From assembly GCA_003024785.1 (NCBI GenBank), contig PUQB01000224.1, positions 236,061 to 300,060 of the forward strand: DNA of 64,000 bases, given 5' to 3'. The notes beneath the pieces are model-generated. The model had not been told where the DNA came from, did not search any database, and saw only the letters and a program-made list of their open reading frames with translations. Of the stretch, positions 34,252-46,958 are shown piece after piece (positions within the stretch are counted from its first letter, which is position 1; each line of letters begins with the position of its first letter). The DNA comes from Selaginella tamariscina (lineage: Eukaryota > Streptophyta > Lycopodiopsida > Selaginellales > Selaginellaceae). The translations under genes were made by a program, and so were the position numbers.

Positions 34252-35569
34252 GCCATTGTTACAGCAGCTCCAGCTATGTGTTGTTACTACAAATCTTGCT
34301 TGCCACTCACTAGTTAGGTTACGGTGGTTGGGGCTCTGGTTTGTGCGGCCTGCTTGATCCCGTTTTGTATTATGGTAACAAGCATGAGCAGTGCCATGGA
34401 AGGCAAGCCGTCTATTCAGGAGTGTGATAGGAAGGTTTTTGAAGGATTCAAGATGCATCTTGAACGCTACCTACCTCCTGTTCCTAATCGCAAAGCTACT
34501 ACCTCCTCTGACTGCTAGTGTTGCTGAAGTTCGTGATTGGAACTTCAGAAATTCCAAGGCAAGGGAGAGATTGCTGTGTGCTGGTCCTATAATGTCTTAT
34601 TTGCTGCCCTGTCCATTCTTTTAAGTCTAGTTGCAACACTGTATGGTGCTTTCAACATCCATTCCCAGATGGACTTTTCTATGTAATTTAAATTTTAATT
34701 TAGTCTTTATTAATTAACATATATCAGCTTTTACATAATTATAAAGTTGTAAGGTAAGAAATATAAGTTTTATATTTAAGACAAGCTAAATTAAAATTTA
34801 TTTGTCTTTATTAATTAACATAAAATATTTGATGAAGGGATATTCAGCTTTTACATAATTATAAAGTGAGAAATATAAGTTTTATATTTAAAATTATTTA
34901 AGACAAGCTACCATATTTTAAGTTTTGTTGTTAATTAACTATTTAATATATCTTTTTGAAGTTGGAGAAAAATGGTAGCATCCAGACCCCTCCAGGGCTT
35001 CTTCACCCAACTTGCGACTGTTGGAGCTATGCATGCCCTCACTGATGAGCAACAAAGGCTGCGGCTCTACAGATCCTTGTTAGGTAGTTGGAAGAATGTA
35101 GTTGAGAGTCTGTTCCTCCAGCCAGGGATGTCTGGGCAGATGCTGCAAGGAGTCTTTGCAACATTGAAGCTATGCGAAACTAGTGAGTGGAAATGCCATA
35201 GGCAATGTATGCCTTGAAGGCTACTAGTGATGCCAACTGCATGCAGCAGCAAATGCCTAGAAAGGACAAGGCTCTGGGCATATGGATGTACCAAGCTCGC
35301 ACTTGCCAAGAATCAATGTGCTTGTTGCATGGAGATGGGACACTGGGCTTGAGATTGCAAGCCCATTAAGCACCCAGCCACTATTGCAAAAGCCAACTTG
35401 CTCGAGAGCAACGGAGTTGGCTTGGCAAATGGCACTGATGAGGAGCTCTATAAAGGCAATTGTGGCACTGAGTAGGTGGCTTCTAAATTCTAGTTGTACT
35501 AATCTTATGGGCAATAAGAAGAATCACTTTGAGTGTTACCAACTGAACAATAGTAAACATGGTGTCCAT

Positions 35570-36077
35570 TGTCACGACCCGATACATGATACATAATTCA
35601 GGATACGGAGAGACAGGATATAGGATATAGGATATAGGATACGGAATATGCCTATAGGATATGCCCACAGGATATGCCTACAGGATATGCCTACAGGATA
35701 TACCTACACAATATGCCTACGGGATATGCTTATAGGATATACCTACAAGATAAGGGTCACCATTTTTAGTTCATAACTAGATTAAGTCATGCAGATTAGC
35801 TCATGACCAGATTAGCTCTTGGAGTTGTGAACATAAAAGCTCCGACCTAATTGTTGTACAATCAGTTACTATCAACACCAGTCTTTCTACGATCATTTTG
35901 TCTTGTTCTTGTCTTGCTTCTTGTTCTCGTCTTGTTCCTAATTCCTATCCTGCTCTTGTCTTGTTTCTAGTCCTTATCTTGCTCCTAATTCTTAGTTTTT
36001 ATCTTGCTCTTATCTTGTTCCTAGTCCTTATCCTGCTCCTGAGTCAAGTCTCCTTGCTCTTGGATCGTGGTTTGACA
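35570..36077 (+). repeat. Chromovirus 5' LTR
   Basis: Starts TGTCACGACC and ends TTGACA. It contains tandem GGATATGCCTACA-type units (35,600-35,740) and C/T-rich CTTGTTCCTAGTCCT-like repeats (35,895-36,050). The same features are in the 3' LTR, with many differences and a length difference of about 50 bp, so the insertion is old. Confidence 0.9.
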
Positions 36078-36175
36078 GTTTGATAGTAACTGATTTCATA
36101 GCTCCTCGATTTTTAGTTACTTTTTTCCTCCTTAGCTTTTCCCCCTTGTTTTCCTCCTTCTTTCTTTCACGGACC

Positions 36176-39100
36176 ATGACAGATTTTGAGCAATTTCAAC
36201 GCGAGCACCAAATGTTGCTTCATGAGCTGGCCACTTTGTGCCAAGTGGTCACAGATCTGCAAGGTTCCACCAACGTGGAGCATGCAGCTGCTGATGCATC
36301 CTCCAAGGCTGCAACGCATGCTCTCTCTCAAGCATCCGTGGTTTCTCTCCATTGAATTCTTCTTTAGAACCAAATATCAGCATGCCAGAGGAGTTCAGTG
36401 GTAATCGTGCCGATTTTCAAGGTTTCCTAAATCAAATCAGGCTTTTGATCGCATGTAACCACGCCGTTACTCGACTGATGTACAAAGGTTGGCCTTTTGG
36501 CATCCTTACTAGCTAGATCTCCACGGTCTTGGGTTGCCCCTTTGCTGGAGCGTGACGACCCATTGATAAAAGACTTTGAAGGATTCGTGGCTGCCTTTGA
36601 AGCCTGCTTTGGAGATCCCGACAAGTACCGTTCTGCATGCATGAAGTTACGAAAGCTCACACAAGGGTCCCGACAATTTCCGTCTATGCATCCAAATTTC
36701 AGCAACTTTGCACGAACATTCCATGGGAACGAGACTGCATTGATCGAACATTTCCATTTTGGGTTGAGGCTTCTCCTTACATTACTGGATGCCCAAACAT
36801 TAGCGGAGATCATGCAACATGCCGTTTGTTGCGACAATCGTTTGTTCGAGCGTTGTCAGGAAAGATCCCGTTAACAGTTCCTGTAAGCCAATTCTATAGC
36901 TGTAGCACATGTTCCTACGACACCTTTAGGAGTGGTTCCTATGGAGGTTGAAAAATACAAGTGTGGCCCACTTTCAGATACTGAGAAGCAACATCGTCGC
37001 GGTGAGAACTTATGCTTATTGTGGTGAAGCAGGACACAAGGTGACAGAATGTTCTATTAAAGCTAAGAAGTTCAAGACGTGTGAAGTTGAAGCTGAAGTT
37101 CAATCAAAAACTTCAATGTCCACTTTGTCTAGGAGCCGCAAAGTTGGACGTAGGTGCAGGCTCCATTGGTGCTGCTCACACTATTTTGTCGCTCAAGTTT
37201 CCTGTACACATTCACCTCAATAATTGAGAGCTCAAGAAGTTTGCCCTGTTAGACACTGAGGCAAACGCATGCTTCATGGATGACACTTTTGCAACTCAAC
37301 ATGGCATTCCGGTGGTGAAGTTGAAGTGTGCAGTTTCTGTAGAGTGGTAAATGGCCATCTGATTGCTTATGGTGTAGTTACCCATGCTACCACACCTCTC
37401 TTTTGCATTCATGGTGCATTCAACTGTTCAATTTTCTTCAACTTGATCAAGACTCGGATGACTCCCATTGTTTTGGGCATGCCATGGTTCATGGTTGCAA
37501 ATCCTTAAATCGACTGGAGATCTAGGACGCTGAAGTTTTTCTCTCTGGCAACCAGTACCTTCCTGTGTACAAGATATGACCTTAGTGTTTGAGACAGTAC
37601 AAGCTACAGGATTGATTGTGCTTATTCCTGTACCAATGTTGAAGATTCCTCCTCGACGAGATTCACCTCATGTCAGTTCATCAACACATCCGCAGGCTCT
37701 CTCCATTCCTTTAAGTTCACTGATTCCTGTACATGGTTCTTCCAATCCTATACTAGTGTCGAAAGTTCCTCCTTAATAGGATCCACCTCCTATCAGTCCG
37801 TCAGCATATTCGTATGCTCTCTTCACTCCTGTGCATTCACAGACTTCTGTACAGGATTCTTCCAATTTGCACACTCGTCAACATTTGCACAGGTTTTTTC
37901 CAATCCTGCCTCTTTTTGTTACTTTGCTTCTGTTCCATCCCCAAGATCCTTCCTTTTTTTCATTACAACTTCCTCCTTCTCCTCTCCGAGTTCTTACCAC
38001 TACTATGCATGAACTTGCCACTGATTGTGCTCCTTTCCATCTTTTTGCTTTTCAAATAACTCCTACATCCTCTTCTATCTTTCATGTATCTGACTCTCCT
38101 GTTTTTTAATTTCCTTTTCCTTCTCCTACTTCTTCCCTGTCATCCAAGTATCACTCATTTCATAATGTTTTTGATAAGTACAAGGCTGTAATTCTTCCTA
38201 TTCACATGTCCTACAACTGTCCTATCGATCTTGCAGAAGAAAAGACTCCACCATTTGGACCGATTTATGCACTATCACTTACAAAATTGGAGGTTTTTTG
38301 CCAGTACATTGAGGACAACTTGGCATTTAGTTTCATTTGTCACTTAAAGTTCCTTACAGGAGCACCTATCTTCTTTGTCAAGAAGAAAGATGGGAGTTTG
38401 CGTTTGGTTGTGGACTACAGGGGTTTGAATCGGAACCGGTATCCGTTGCCATTGATCCCGAAACTTCTCAATTGACTTTAAGGAGTGAAGGTGTTCACGA
38501 AGATTGACTTACGAGGGGCCTACAACCTTGTACGAATTCGTCTAAGCGATGAGTGAAAGACTGCTTTCATACAAGGTATGGACATCGAGTACACGGTGAT
38601 GCCTTTCGGACGTACAAATGCCCCAGCCATGTTCCAACACATGTTGAACGACATCTTTCGCGACTTCTTGGATTAATTTGTGGTGATCTACCTCGATGAT
38701 ATCCTGATTTTCTTCAAGGACCAGGCGGCACATGACAAGCATGTACGACTAGTTCTACAGAAGCTTCGCAACCATGGCCTGTATGCAAAGTTGGAGAAGT
38801 GTTTTTTTGATAGGGATATTGTGGAGTTCTTGGGCTATATCGTCTCTCCTACTAGCATTTCTATGGACATGCATAAGGTGAAGACTATCGTGGAGTGGGA
38901 AAGGCCCAAGTTTGTACAAGACGTACAATGTTTCCTTGGCTTTACAAACTTCTACATGCGATTCATACATGACTTCTCCAAGCGTGTACTTCCACTCACG
39001 GAACTCACCAAGCACAGGGTTTTCTCTTGGTGATAAGGCGGAATATGCATTTACACACTCAAGGACACCTTCATGACAACTCCAATTTTAGCACATCCTG

Positions 39101-41033
39101 ATCCTTCTTATCCTTTCTTCGTTGAAGCAGATTTTGCAGTAGGTTCTATCTATCACAAGTTGGAGAGGACAAGTTATTCCATCCTGTAACCTTTTACTCT
39201 CGTAAGTTCCTTTCACGGAGATCAATTACGAGATTCATGACAAGGAACTCAAGGCCATTGTGGATTCGTTTGAGGAGTGGCGGCATTTCCTAAAGGTGTT
39301 GTGCATCCTGTACAAGTTCTTACGGATCACAAGAACCTAAGTTTTTTCAAACGGCTCGAGTTCTCAATCGGTGACAGGCTAGGTGGGCAAAATTCCTATC
39401 ATGTTTTGATTTTGTCATCGTCTACATGCCTGGTTTTCTGAATGGCAAACGGATGCATTGTCTAGGCTCTCTTACCTTGCACCGACCCTGGGCGATCCTG
39501 CATATGACTATTAAAAGCAAGTGTTGTTGGGTCCTGATCGATTTCATCTTGCAGCACTACAGGTTCATCAGGCTTTAGCAAATTCAACACTTCTACAGGA
39601 CATTTGTTTGTACTTGGCTATAGACGACTTGGCAAATAATGTGTTCTCACACATTAGTCTTGACATCGCAAGTTCCTCTTCTTCTAGTTCCCGTACAGAC
39701 TTACAATTGTTTGCCATACAGGAGGGACTCCTGTACCGGGAAGGTCTCCTATACATTCATGTTGGTGTTTATAGGACTTGTGTGGTATAGGATTATCATG
39801 ATACTTCGGCTACATGACAATTTGGTGTGGCTAAGACAGTTGAGTTGGTGACTTGCAACTAGTGGCCTGGGTTACAAGGTTTTGTGGAAAAGTTTGTACA
39901 GAGTTGTGACACCTGCAACAGGTCGAAGATGCCTCATCACGTGCCTTTGGTCTTCTTTGTCCTCTTTCTGTTCCCTCTGCTCCTTGGAGATTCATTTATA
40001 TGGATTTCCTCACAAATCTTCCTCCTCGTGGATTTGATGCAGTTCTTGTGATGGTTGATCGTTTCACCAAACATGCTCATTTCCTACCATGTAACAAGAC
40101 GGCTACATGTCAGACAACTGCTGAGTTAATGATCTATAAAGTGTTTCGACATCATGGTCTTCCTGAAAGCATTGTTTCTGATCGAGGCCCACAGTTCATA
40201 TCCAGATTTTGGCAAGAGCTTCTCCGAAGTCTACAAGTTAAAGAGGATCTTTCTTTAGGATATCATCCGCAAACTGATGGGCAGTCAAAACGCATGATTC
40301 AGACCCTGGAGCAGTATCTTCGCTGCTTCATCAATTACCAACATGACCTTCTTCCTTTGCGGAGTTTGCATACAACAACTCTGTTCACACATCTACATGC
40401 CAGACACCTTCTTCGCTCTTATAGGCTACCATCCACATTTTGATTTTGCTTCTCTGCTTCTCCTTCTTCCGCTCCTGCAGTACAGGATTGTCTCCAGCAT
40501 CTTCATCAAGTACAGAATGATCTCCGAGTTCATCTTTAGCAAGCACAGGAACGGTACAAGTGTCATGATGTGCATATAAAATTGGTGATCTTGTGTGGCT
40601 TCTTTGTCGACATATTCGCACCAACAGGCCTTCTTCTAAGCTGGATTTTTCATGATTGGGCCCTTATAGGATTGCAGCTGAGGTAATCATGTAGCTTTTC
40701 GACTAGAGCTACCATCAACTGTGAAGCTTCATCATGTGTTTCACAACCTCTTTGTTGGAACCATATCATCCTTCTTCTCTTCCTGGTCGTGCTTCTTTTC
40801 CTCCTCCTCCTGTGGTCATTGATGATGAACAGAGTACGAAGTTGCAGCCATCCTTGATTCTCATCTTCATCGTTGCCAACTTCAATACTTGGTGAATTGA
40901 AAAGGTTATTTGCCTACCATCGATCACTTGGGAACCTGCATCCAATTTACTCCATGCTTCTTCCAAAGTTGTTGCCTTCCATTGGCGTTATCCTGCTAAA
41001 CTAGGTCCCAAGACTCGTGGAACTCATCTTTAG
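36176..41033 (+). pseudogene. Chromovirus gag-pol remnant
   Basis: Gag begins at 36,176 and ends with an incomplete zinc knuckle (YCGEAGHKVTEC, first Cys replaced). The protease-like stretch reads DTEA rather than the active DTGA (about 37,255). Reverse transcriptase shows VFTKIDLRGAYN (38,490-38,525) and the YLDDIL active-site block (38,687-38,704). Integrase shows DFLTNLPP, SDRGPQF and HPQTDGQ (40,002-40,285). A chromodomain-like end has ITWEPASNLL (about 40,924-40,953). Several stops and frameshifts break it, so it is not autonomous. Confidence 0.85.
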
Positions 41034-41043
41034 GGAGGAGTGT

Positions 41044-41498
41044 TGTCACGACTCGATACAGGATACAGATTCAAGATACGGAGACATGATACAGGATACA
41101 GGATATGAGATATAGAATATGCCTACAGGATATGCCTATAGGATATACCTATAGGATATACTTACAGGATATGCCTACAGGATATGCCTACAGGATATAC
41201 CTATAGGATAAGGGTCACCATTTTTAGCTCATGACTAGATTAGGCTCATGACAGATTAGCTCTTGGAGTTGTGAGCATAAAAGTTCCGACCTAATTGTTG
41301 TACAATCAGTTACTATCAACACTAGTCTTCTACGATTATTCTTGTCTTGTCTTGTTTTGCTCCTTGCTTCCTGTTCTCGTCTTACTCCTTGTTTTCTGTT
41401 CTCGTCTTGTTCCTAGTTCCTATCCTACTCTTGTCTTATTCCTAGTCTTTATCCTACTCCTGAGTCAAGCCTCCTTGCTTTTGGATCGTGGCTTGACA
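41044..41498 (+). repeat. Chromovirus 3' LTR
   Basis: Starts TGTCACGACT and ends TTGACA, followed by the TCCAT target duplicate. It matches the 5' LTR along its length, including the CAATCAGTTACTATCAACAC stretch (41,304-41,323). Confidence 0.9.
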
Positions 41499-42099
41499 TC
41501 CATCTTGGATGACACCACATATACTTGTGGAAAGTGTTGGTCAATTTTGACTCTCACTTGATCATGGGAGGACGATGGCATTGATGGTGCCATGCATGCG
41601 ATGGAACTTAATGTCTGTCATCAAGATATGTGATCAAAGTGTAGTGGTCATCTTTGATGCAAAGGGAGTCTCCTTAATTGACTCTAGTGATTTTTCTATC
41701 TGTAGTACATAGTTGCCTCGTGGGCAACACATAGGGGACTTGTATGAGATTACTACTGCCGATCCAGTTCATGCCTTCAAACTACTTAGGCTGATAATCG
41801 TGCCAAGCTATGGCACAAAAGGCTTTGTCACGTGAGTTATCAATATGAAATCTCACAACATTGTGATTGGGTTGAATTTGGACACGTTCCATTCATATTT
41901 TATGAAGTTTGTGTTTTAGGCAAGCATCACCACATGAATTTCTTTCATGCGAGCATTGAGCGAGCGACCTCTTGGACTTATTCTATTTGGATCGTGTGGC
42001 CCCATGGACATGCCCAGCCATGATGGTGCAAAGTATTTCATCATTGATGATTATAGTCGTCAAGCATGTTACAAAGAGTTGAGCAGGTGGCTTTTCCTG

Positions 42100-42900
42100 A
42101 TCCAACAGTTTTTAAATGAAGACATACATTAAATTGCTTACCTTTGTGGCTTTAAGGGTGTTTTAAAAAAAAAAAAAAAAAGTGGAATCAAAGATGGCTT
42201 TTTAGTTTGTTAAGTGGCTTATAAAAATCATAATTTATTTTGTAGTAGGCTAATAATGGTTTTTTTTAAATGAACAATGTGTTTAAAATGGCTTTGTTAA
42301 TGTTGTTTTATCACATTTATTATATGATTTGATACAAGTTTGTAATATGATGTTTTTAATGACTTATGATATAGTCAAGTTTATATTTCTTTGATTAGTA
42401 CTTTTAGTAAAAAGAATGAGACAGTGAAGATTTATGACATCAAATCTCTTTAGATTTTAAAAGAATTTGCTTAGTGCGGAATGTGTTTATTATGAAATGG
42501 AATTAAAGATCACCAAATGAACATGTGCACATTATATGTATGTATGTAGGTGCATGATATGTATGTACATACACATGTATGAGTCTTTCTATTAAATCTA
42601 ACATTTATATAACTCAACAAAGATACACACCAATATACAAACACTAAAAAACCAATAAACGTTTATAGAGGGATTTTATGTAAGTAAATACTAGATTTGA
42701 TATGATTATACACTTGTATGGATCTTTATATATTTCAAGTGTAAATCCTACACATGTACTTATGATACATTCAAAAAAGGCATTTTTGGTGATGTTCAAT
42801 GAGAATACAGTTACCAATTTAGTGGAAAAATTATAAATACAATATCTATACTATACTTTAGGACATTGACTATAGTCTATATTGAAGTCGAAAATTTTGT
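42100..42900. other. AT-rich spacer
   Basis: No gene is seen. There is a poly-A run at about 42,166-42,181 and AT-rich sequence with ATGTATGTA repeats near 42,535. Confidence 0.6.
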
Positions 42901-42919
42901 AAGGGCTATTTTGTGTGCA

Positions 42920-45900
42920 TCCTAGCTTAGTAAAGAGTCCCTAAGCCCATACCACTTCTTTGTTGTCATTAGTGAATGTGATGTACTCAGCTTCATTGCT
43001 AGAGAGTGCCACCACAATTTGTCGCTTGAGGCCCACACAATGACTCCCCACGAGAGGCAAAGACAGATACCAAAAGTGGATAAATGGTTATTATTGTTGG
43101 CCAAGCTAGCATGTCATAGTTTTTACTATAATATTTACTTTTAATTTGGTGATTGTTGTTACCTACTGAATTATGTGGCAAACCATATATAGTAAGAAAT
43201 AGCTTGCTTAGTGCACTTAGGTGTTTAGGGATATTTAGTTGGTTGTCACTAAATACCTTGAGAAACCTTAGGCAAAGGTAGCACTTACCTTTTAAAAAAC
43301 TCTTCCTTTGGTTTGTATGTCTCAATTAGGTCCCTGTAACTTTTCTAATTGACTTTGGCAAGTTTGACATGTTAATATGGTTAAGAACACCCCTAGGGTT
43401 GACTTAACCCTAACCCCTCTGGGTTAGGATATAGAATTAGGTCCCATTGTTTAAGTATAAACATTAAGGGCCGGCATTCTATGCCAGCCCATTTACTCAA
43501 ACAGGAAAACATGGGAGAGGAGGCTTCGTCACATAAATAAGGTAGAGTATATGTAGTAAGAGTTCCTATGTTCAAAAAAGAGCTCACTATTCTCCTATCG
43601 GTGCAAGCTAAGCTTGTGTCGTCAAGGCATAACCCTCTTTTGTACTGCCACAACTTCCAAACGATAGGGTATGTCCCACCTTCGGTTTAGCCTATCCTTA
43701 ATGTTGACAAGATTATGACCTTGTGACCGGGTACATCACATCCAAAGAGTTAGTCAATTCCTTTGGTTTGTTAACCCACTCGTAAGCATAAAAAGGATTG
43801 CCCGAGTTCATATTCTGTAAGATTAGTGGTTGAGGCCTTCTTCTGATTGCCTCATCCAAGGCAAGCTAAGAACAATACTTGTAACTTGGCTAGCCCAGGC
43901 ATCTTGACTCACGAGGTGAGCATTGTTTGTGGCCTTGGCCAATTGGGTGTGTGAGTTCCTAAGAGACGAGTTACTAACATGGGTTACTTTACTAGATTTC
44001 ATAGGGTTTCTAAAGAGGGTTTCCAGGGTTAACATTTGGCAAGTTGCATTTGTGGCACCAAGTAAAAACTCTGACATAGCATTTGTATAGCACATCAATG
44101 ATGTATACTTGAATAGCAAATGCCATAATCCATGGTGCCCCGGAGGTATCTCACTATGCATTTGGTAACTTGCCAATGTGTAGTGGTTGGCAATGTGTTG
44201 AATTGACTCAAGGCAATAGTTAGATATGCATTTGGCAACTTGCCAATGTGTAGTGGTTGGCGATGTGTTAAACTGACTCAAGGCAATAGTTGCATATGCA
44301 ATGTTGGGGCGAGTCAAGAGATCCAAATATATGAGGCAAACAATGAGAATGTGATAGGGAGTCCCTGATGGTAAGGGAGTGCCTAACTGATTAGTCATGA
44401 GATTGATGGCATCAACAACCATCATGGTCTTGATGGGGTGGCAATCTTGCATGCCAAACCGGTCAAGCAAGACTTCTACCTTTTGTCACTGACTGAGTAT
44501 GAAGCTATCGGACTCAGGATCTTGTCTAACCTTGACGCCAAGAAAATAAAATACTTAGCCAGGTTTTTCATTTGGCCAGGAGCAGTTTTTAGAGCTACAA
44601 TGATTTGATGTAGACATTGTGATTTGCTTGGAATTGACGAAAATCTTAAGCATGTAAGGTAGCATCAAATGTCTAATATCAGATGCAGGAACTTTGTTTC
44701 AAGCCATACAAAGCTTTATGTAGTTGCCATATAGCTCCACTAGAGGCAAGATCATCCTCAAACCCAGGGGTATATGCATGTAGATATCCTCCTGTAAGTC
44801 TCCATTCAGAAATGCAATCTTGACATCCATATGATGGACTTGCCATTTGTGAGCAGCCGCAAGAGCAAAGAGGGTATAGAGGCTAGCCATTTTGACAACA
44901 TGGGAGATAGCCGAGGCCATGGACTTGACAAAAGCCATGAACAACTAGCCATGCTTGTAGTGTATCACATGGCCATTATTGCCATACTTTTTGGAAAAGA
45001 TTCATTTGGGATCCAATATGTGACTTCCCTTCAGTGTAAAATCCACTTGTGCATAAGTGCCATTAACCCAAATGGAAGCACCTTCTTTTGCAATGGCTTC
45101 CATCCAAATTGAGCTTAAAGCCAAGAGACTACCTTGTTGTAAGTCAAGAATTGACAAGCTCACAAAGTCATTAAGCTCCACAACATTTGTTTTTGCATTT
45201 TCCCAAACTTTTAGTGAGGGTCGACACTCTCAAGATGATCAAGAATAGGCATGGAATCATGCATGCCATGGCATTGATGAGGTGGTGGAAGTGTTTGAGG
45301 TCAAGCATCAACTTAAGGGGCATCTTGATCAGGTAGGTTCGGAGATTCTCTAGAAGGGGTTCTTTGAATGGGATCTAGTGGTGGAGGCAAGGCAGATTGC
45401 ATCCCATCAGTGGTACCAAGGGAACAAGACGAGCCTTATTGATGAAAGAGAGGTCTTCATGAGCGGCTAAGTGCATGGGAAAGTCATCCTCATTGAACAC
45501 TACATCAGTGCTTACGAGTGCCCTTGCAAGATGTAGAATCCCATAATTTGTAAGCTTCTCTCCCAGTAGCATCATCTTGTGCATATCCTACAAAAAGAAA
45601 ATTTCTTACTTTTATTTCCAATGTTGATCAGGGGTATGTGCATATGAACATAGCCATACTCAAAGTGAGACACATCGAGAGGAGAGCCAATCCAAAACTC
45701 CTTCGAGGGTTACCATCCAAGGCAGCTGTGGTTTGAACATGCATCACTGGTGCCATGGCCTCTTTCCAAAAGGAAAGGTCTTGTAAAAATGTGCATCGGC
45801 TAATAAAGTATAAGCAAAATTGACAAGAGTGCATTTTTACTTCTCTACAACACCATTTTGCTATGGAGTGTATCGAGTCGTAAACTCAAAGCATTATGTT

Positions 45901-46090
45901 TACATCACGACAAATGCCTCAAAACTCATTGTTGAAGTATTCACCACCTTCGTCAACCCGAAGGGCTTTGATTTTGCATCCTAAAAGATTTTCAACAAAA
46001 GCTTTGTACGTTTGAAAAGTAACAACTACATCGCTCTTGCGTAACAAAAATGGACACATACAAGGGGCTTTGGCATATGGATTTTTCAAA
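42920..46090 (-). mobile_element. Decayed copia remnant, integrase to RNase H
   Basis: On the minus strand: integrase C-terminal part (FWKEAM, about 45,750), the integrase-RT linker (STDVVFNEDDFP, about 45,500), reverse transcriptase (HHMDVKIAFLNGDLQEDIYM, about 44,845-44,785), the later RT part (about 44,470-44,150) and RNase H (VALSSNEAEYITF, about 43,005-42,970). A non-copia stretch at about 43,105-43,820 interrupts it. No LTRs or integrase N-terminus are found. All frames are broken. Confidence 0.75.
44154..44302. repeat. 77-bp tandem duplication within copia remnant
   Basis: 44,154-44,229 and 44,231-44,302 are near-identical direct copies (CCAATGTGTAGTGGTTGGC in each), making the local RT reading repetitive. 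Confidence 0.85.
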
Positions 46091-46109
46091 ATGCCACTAA
46101 AACGAAGGG

Positions 46110-46775
46110 TGGTTGTGAATGGTAAAAATCACTTTGAAAAGCCATTAATGACATGTGGTTGAAATACAATATGTTTCTAGTATACATTTTGTATAGCTTA
46201 AATATATATCATGTGTGTGTGTGTTGAATTTATGTGTATTATAAATATAAATGCCTATACAAATATATAACATCTATGCTATATATATGTATATGACAAC
46301 AAAGATATATTTTAAATTTTTTTATTTATAATATGAACATCTACAATTATGTAGATTACTTGCCCCAAAATTAGCCCAAGTGTCTACATAATTAATGATT
46401 AATACAAATACAGTTATTGTAATGACATAAATTATACATCATGAACTTATGTTTTATTTTATTATTATTAATTAATTCCTAAACAATTTATCTTTATAAT
46501 ATTACTTTTTCTTTATATTATAAATTTTGGCAAGTGTGGATCTGTCTCAACTCTTGTGAACGAGCATTGGATTTTAAAATGTCATTTGAATCAATTAGCA
46601 AAGTTCATATATATATTGACAAGCATTGGCAGAAATGAAGCACAAAAGTCATTCTATAAATAACGTGTTTGTGCGTTTGCGTGTGTGTGTGCGTGTGTGT
46701 GTGAGAGGGGGAGAGAGAGAGATCTGAACATGTTCCACAACAAGATTGGGATTGATAGTGACATTAAGCTTATCT
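46110..46775. other. AT-rich spacer with GT microsatellite
   Basis: No gene is seen. A (GT)n(GA)n run lies at about 46,670-46,722. Confidence 0.6.
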
Positions 46776-46783
46776 ATACAACG

Positions 46784-46925
46784 GGTCTCGGCGAAAAGGA
46801 GGCTCCAGCTCAGGAGGCTTCTTATTATTCTAGTATATTCGCGGATATTCCAGGTATATTCTAGCATATTCTAGAATATTCTCAAGAATATTCTAGAATA
46901 TATAAGTTTTTTAATATGCCGACTG
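46784..46925. repeat. Left terminal/subterminal region of transposon copy 2
   Basis: GC-rich outer part, then TTCTAGAATATTC (about 46,869-46,881), GAATATTCTAGAA (46,886-46,898) and TGCCGACTG (46,917-46,925). The GAATATTC units are in phase with TTCTAGAA, giving runs of alternating GAA and TTC with two-base gaps. Confidence 0.65.
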
Positions 46926-46958
46926 CTTAATAAAGCATTATCCTAAACCCTAAACCAT

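Larger units (their letters stand above)
35570..41498 (+). mobile_element. Full-length Ty3/gypsy chromovirus
   Basis: Two LTRs (35,570-36,077 and 41,044-41,498) begin TGTCACGAC and end TTGACA. They flank gag, protease, reverse transcriptase, RNase H, integrase and chromodomain remnants. The 5-bp sequence TCCAT directly precedes (35,565-35,569) and directly follows (41,499-41,503) the element, a clean target-site duplication. A purine-rich tract AGGGAGGAGTG (41,032-41,042) precedes the 3' LTR. It sits inside the copia remnant described separately. Confidence 0.93.
34300..42095 (+). mobile_element. Decayed copia remnant split by a chromovirus
   Basis: On the left, a TGGTAACAAGC primer-site-like sequence (about 34,373), a gag start (MSSAMEGKPSIQECDRKVF, from 34,387) and a zinc-knuckle-like stretch (35,300-35,370) are followed by the gypsy insertion. 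On the right, LDDTTYTCGKCW (41,510-41,545) and the GAG-pre-integrase motif LWHKRLCH (about 41,807-41,830), then CVLGKHHHMNF, continue the copia order. Recognisable sequence stops at the start of integrase (KYFIIDDYSRQ, about 42,029-42,061). An AT-rich block (34,640-34,960) also interrupts it. All parts carry stops. Confidence 0.75.

Noticed and set aside
42920-46090. Copia remnant as the continuation of the copia element split by the chromovirus
   Set aside because: It lies on the opposite strand and overlaps in domain content only at integrase, so it is treated as a separate insertion.
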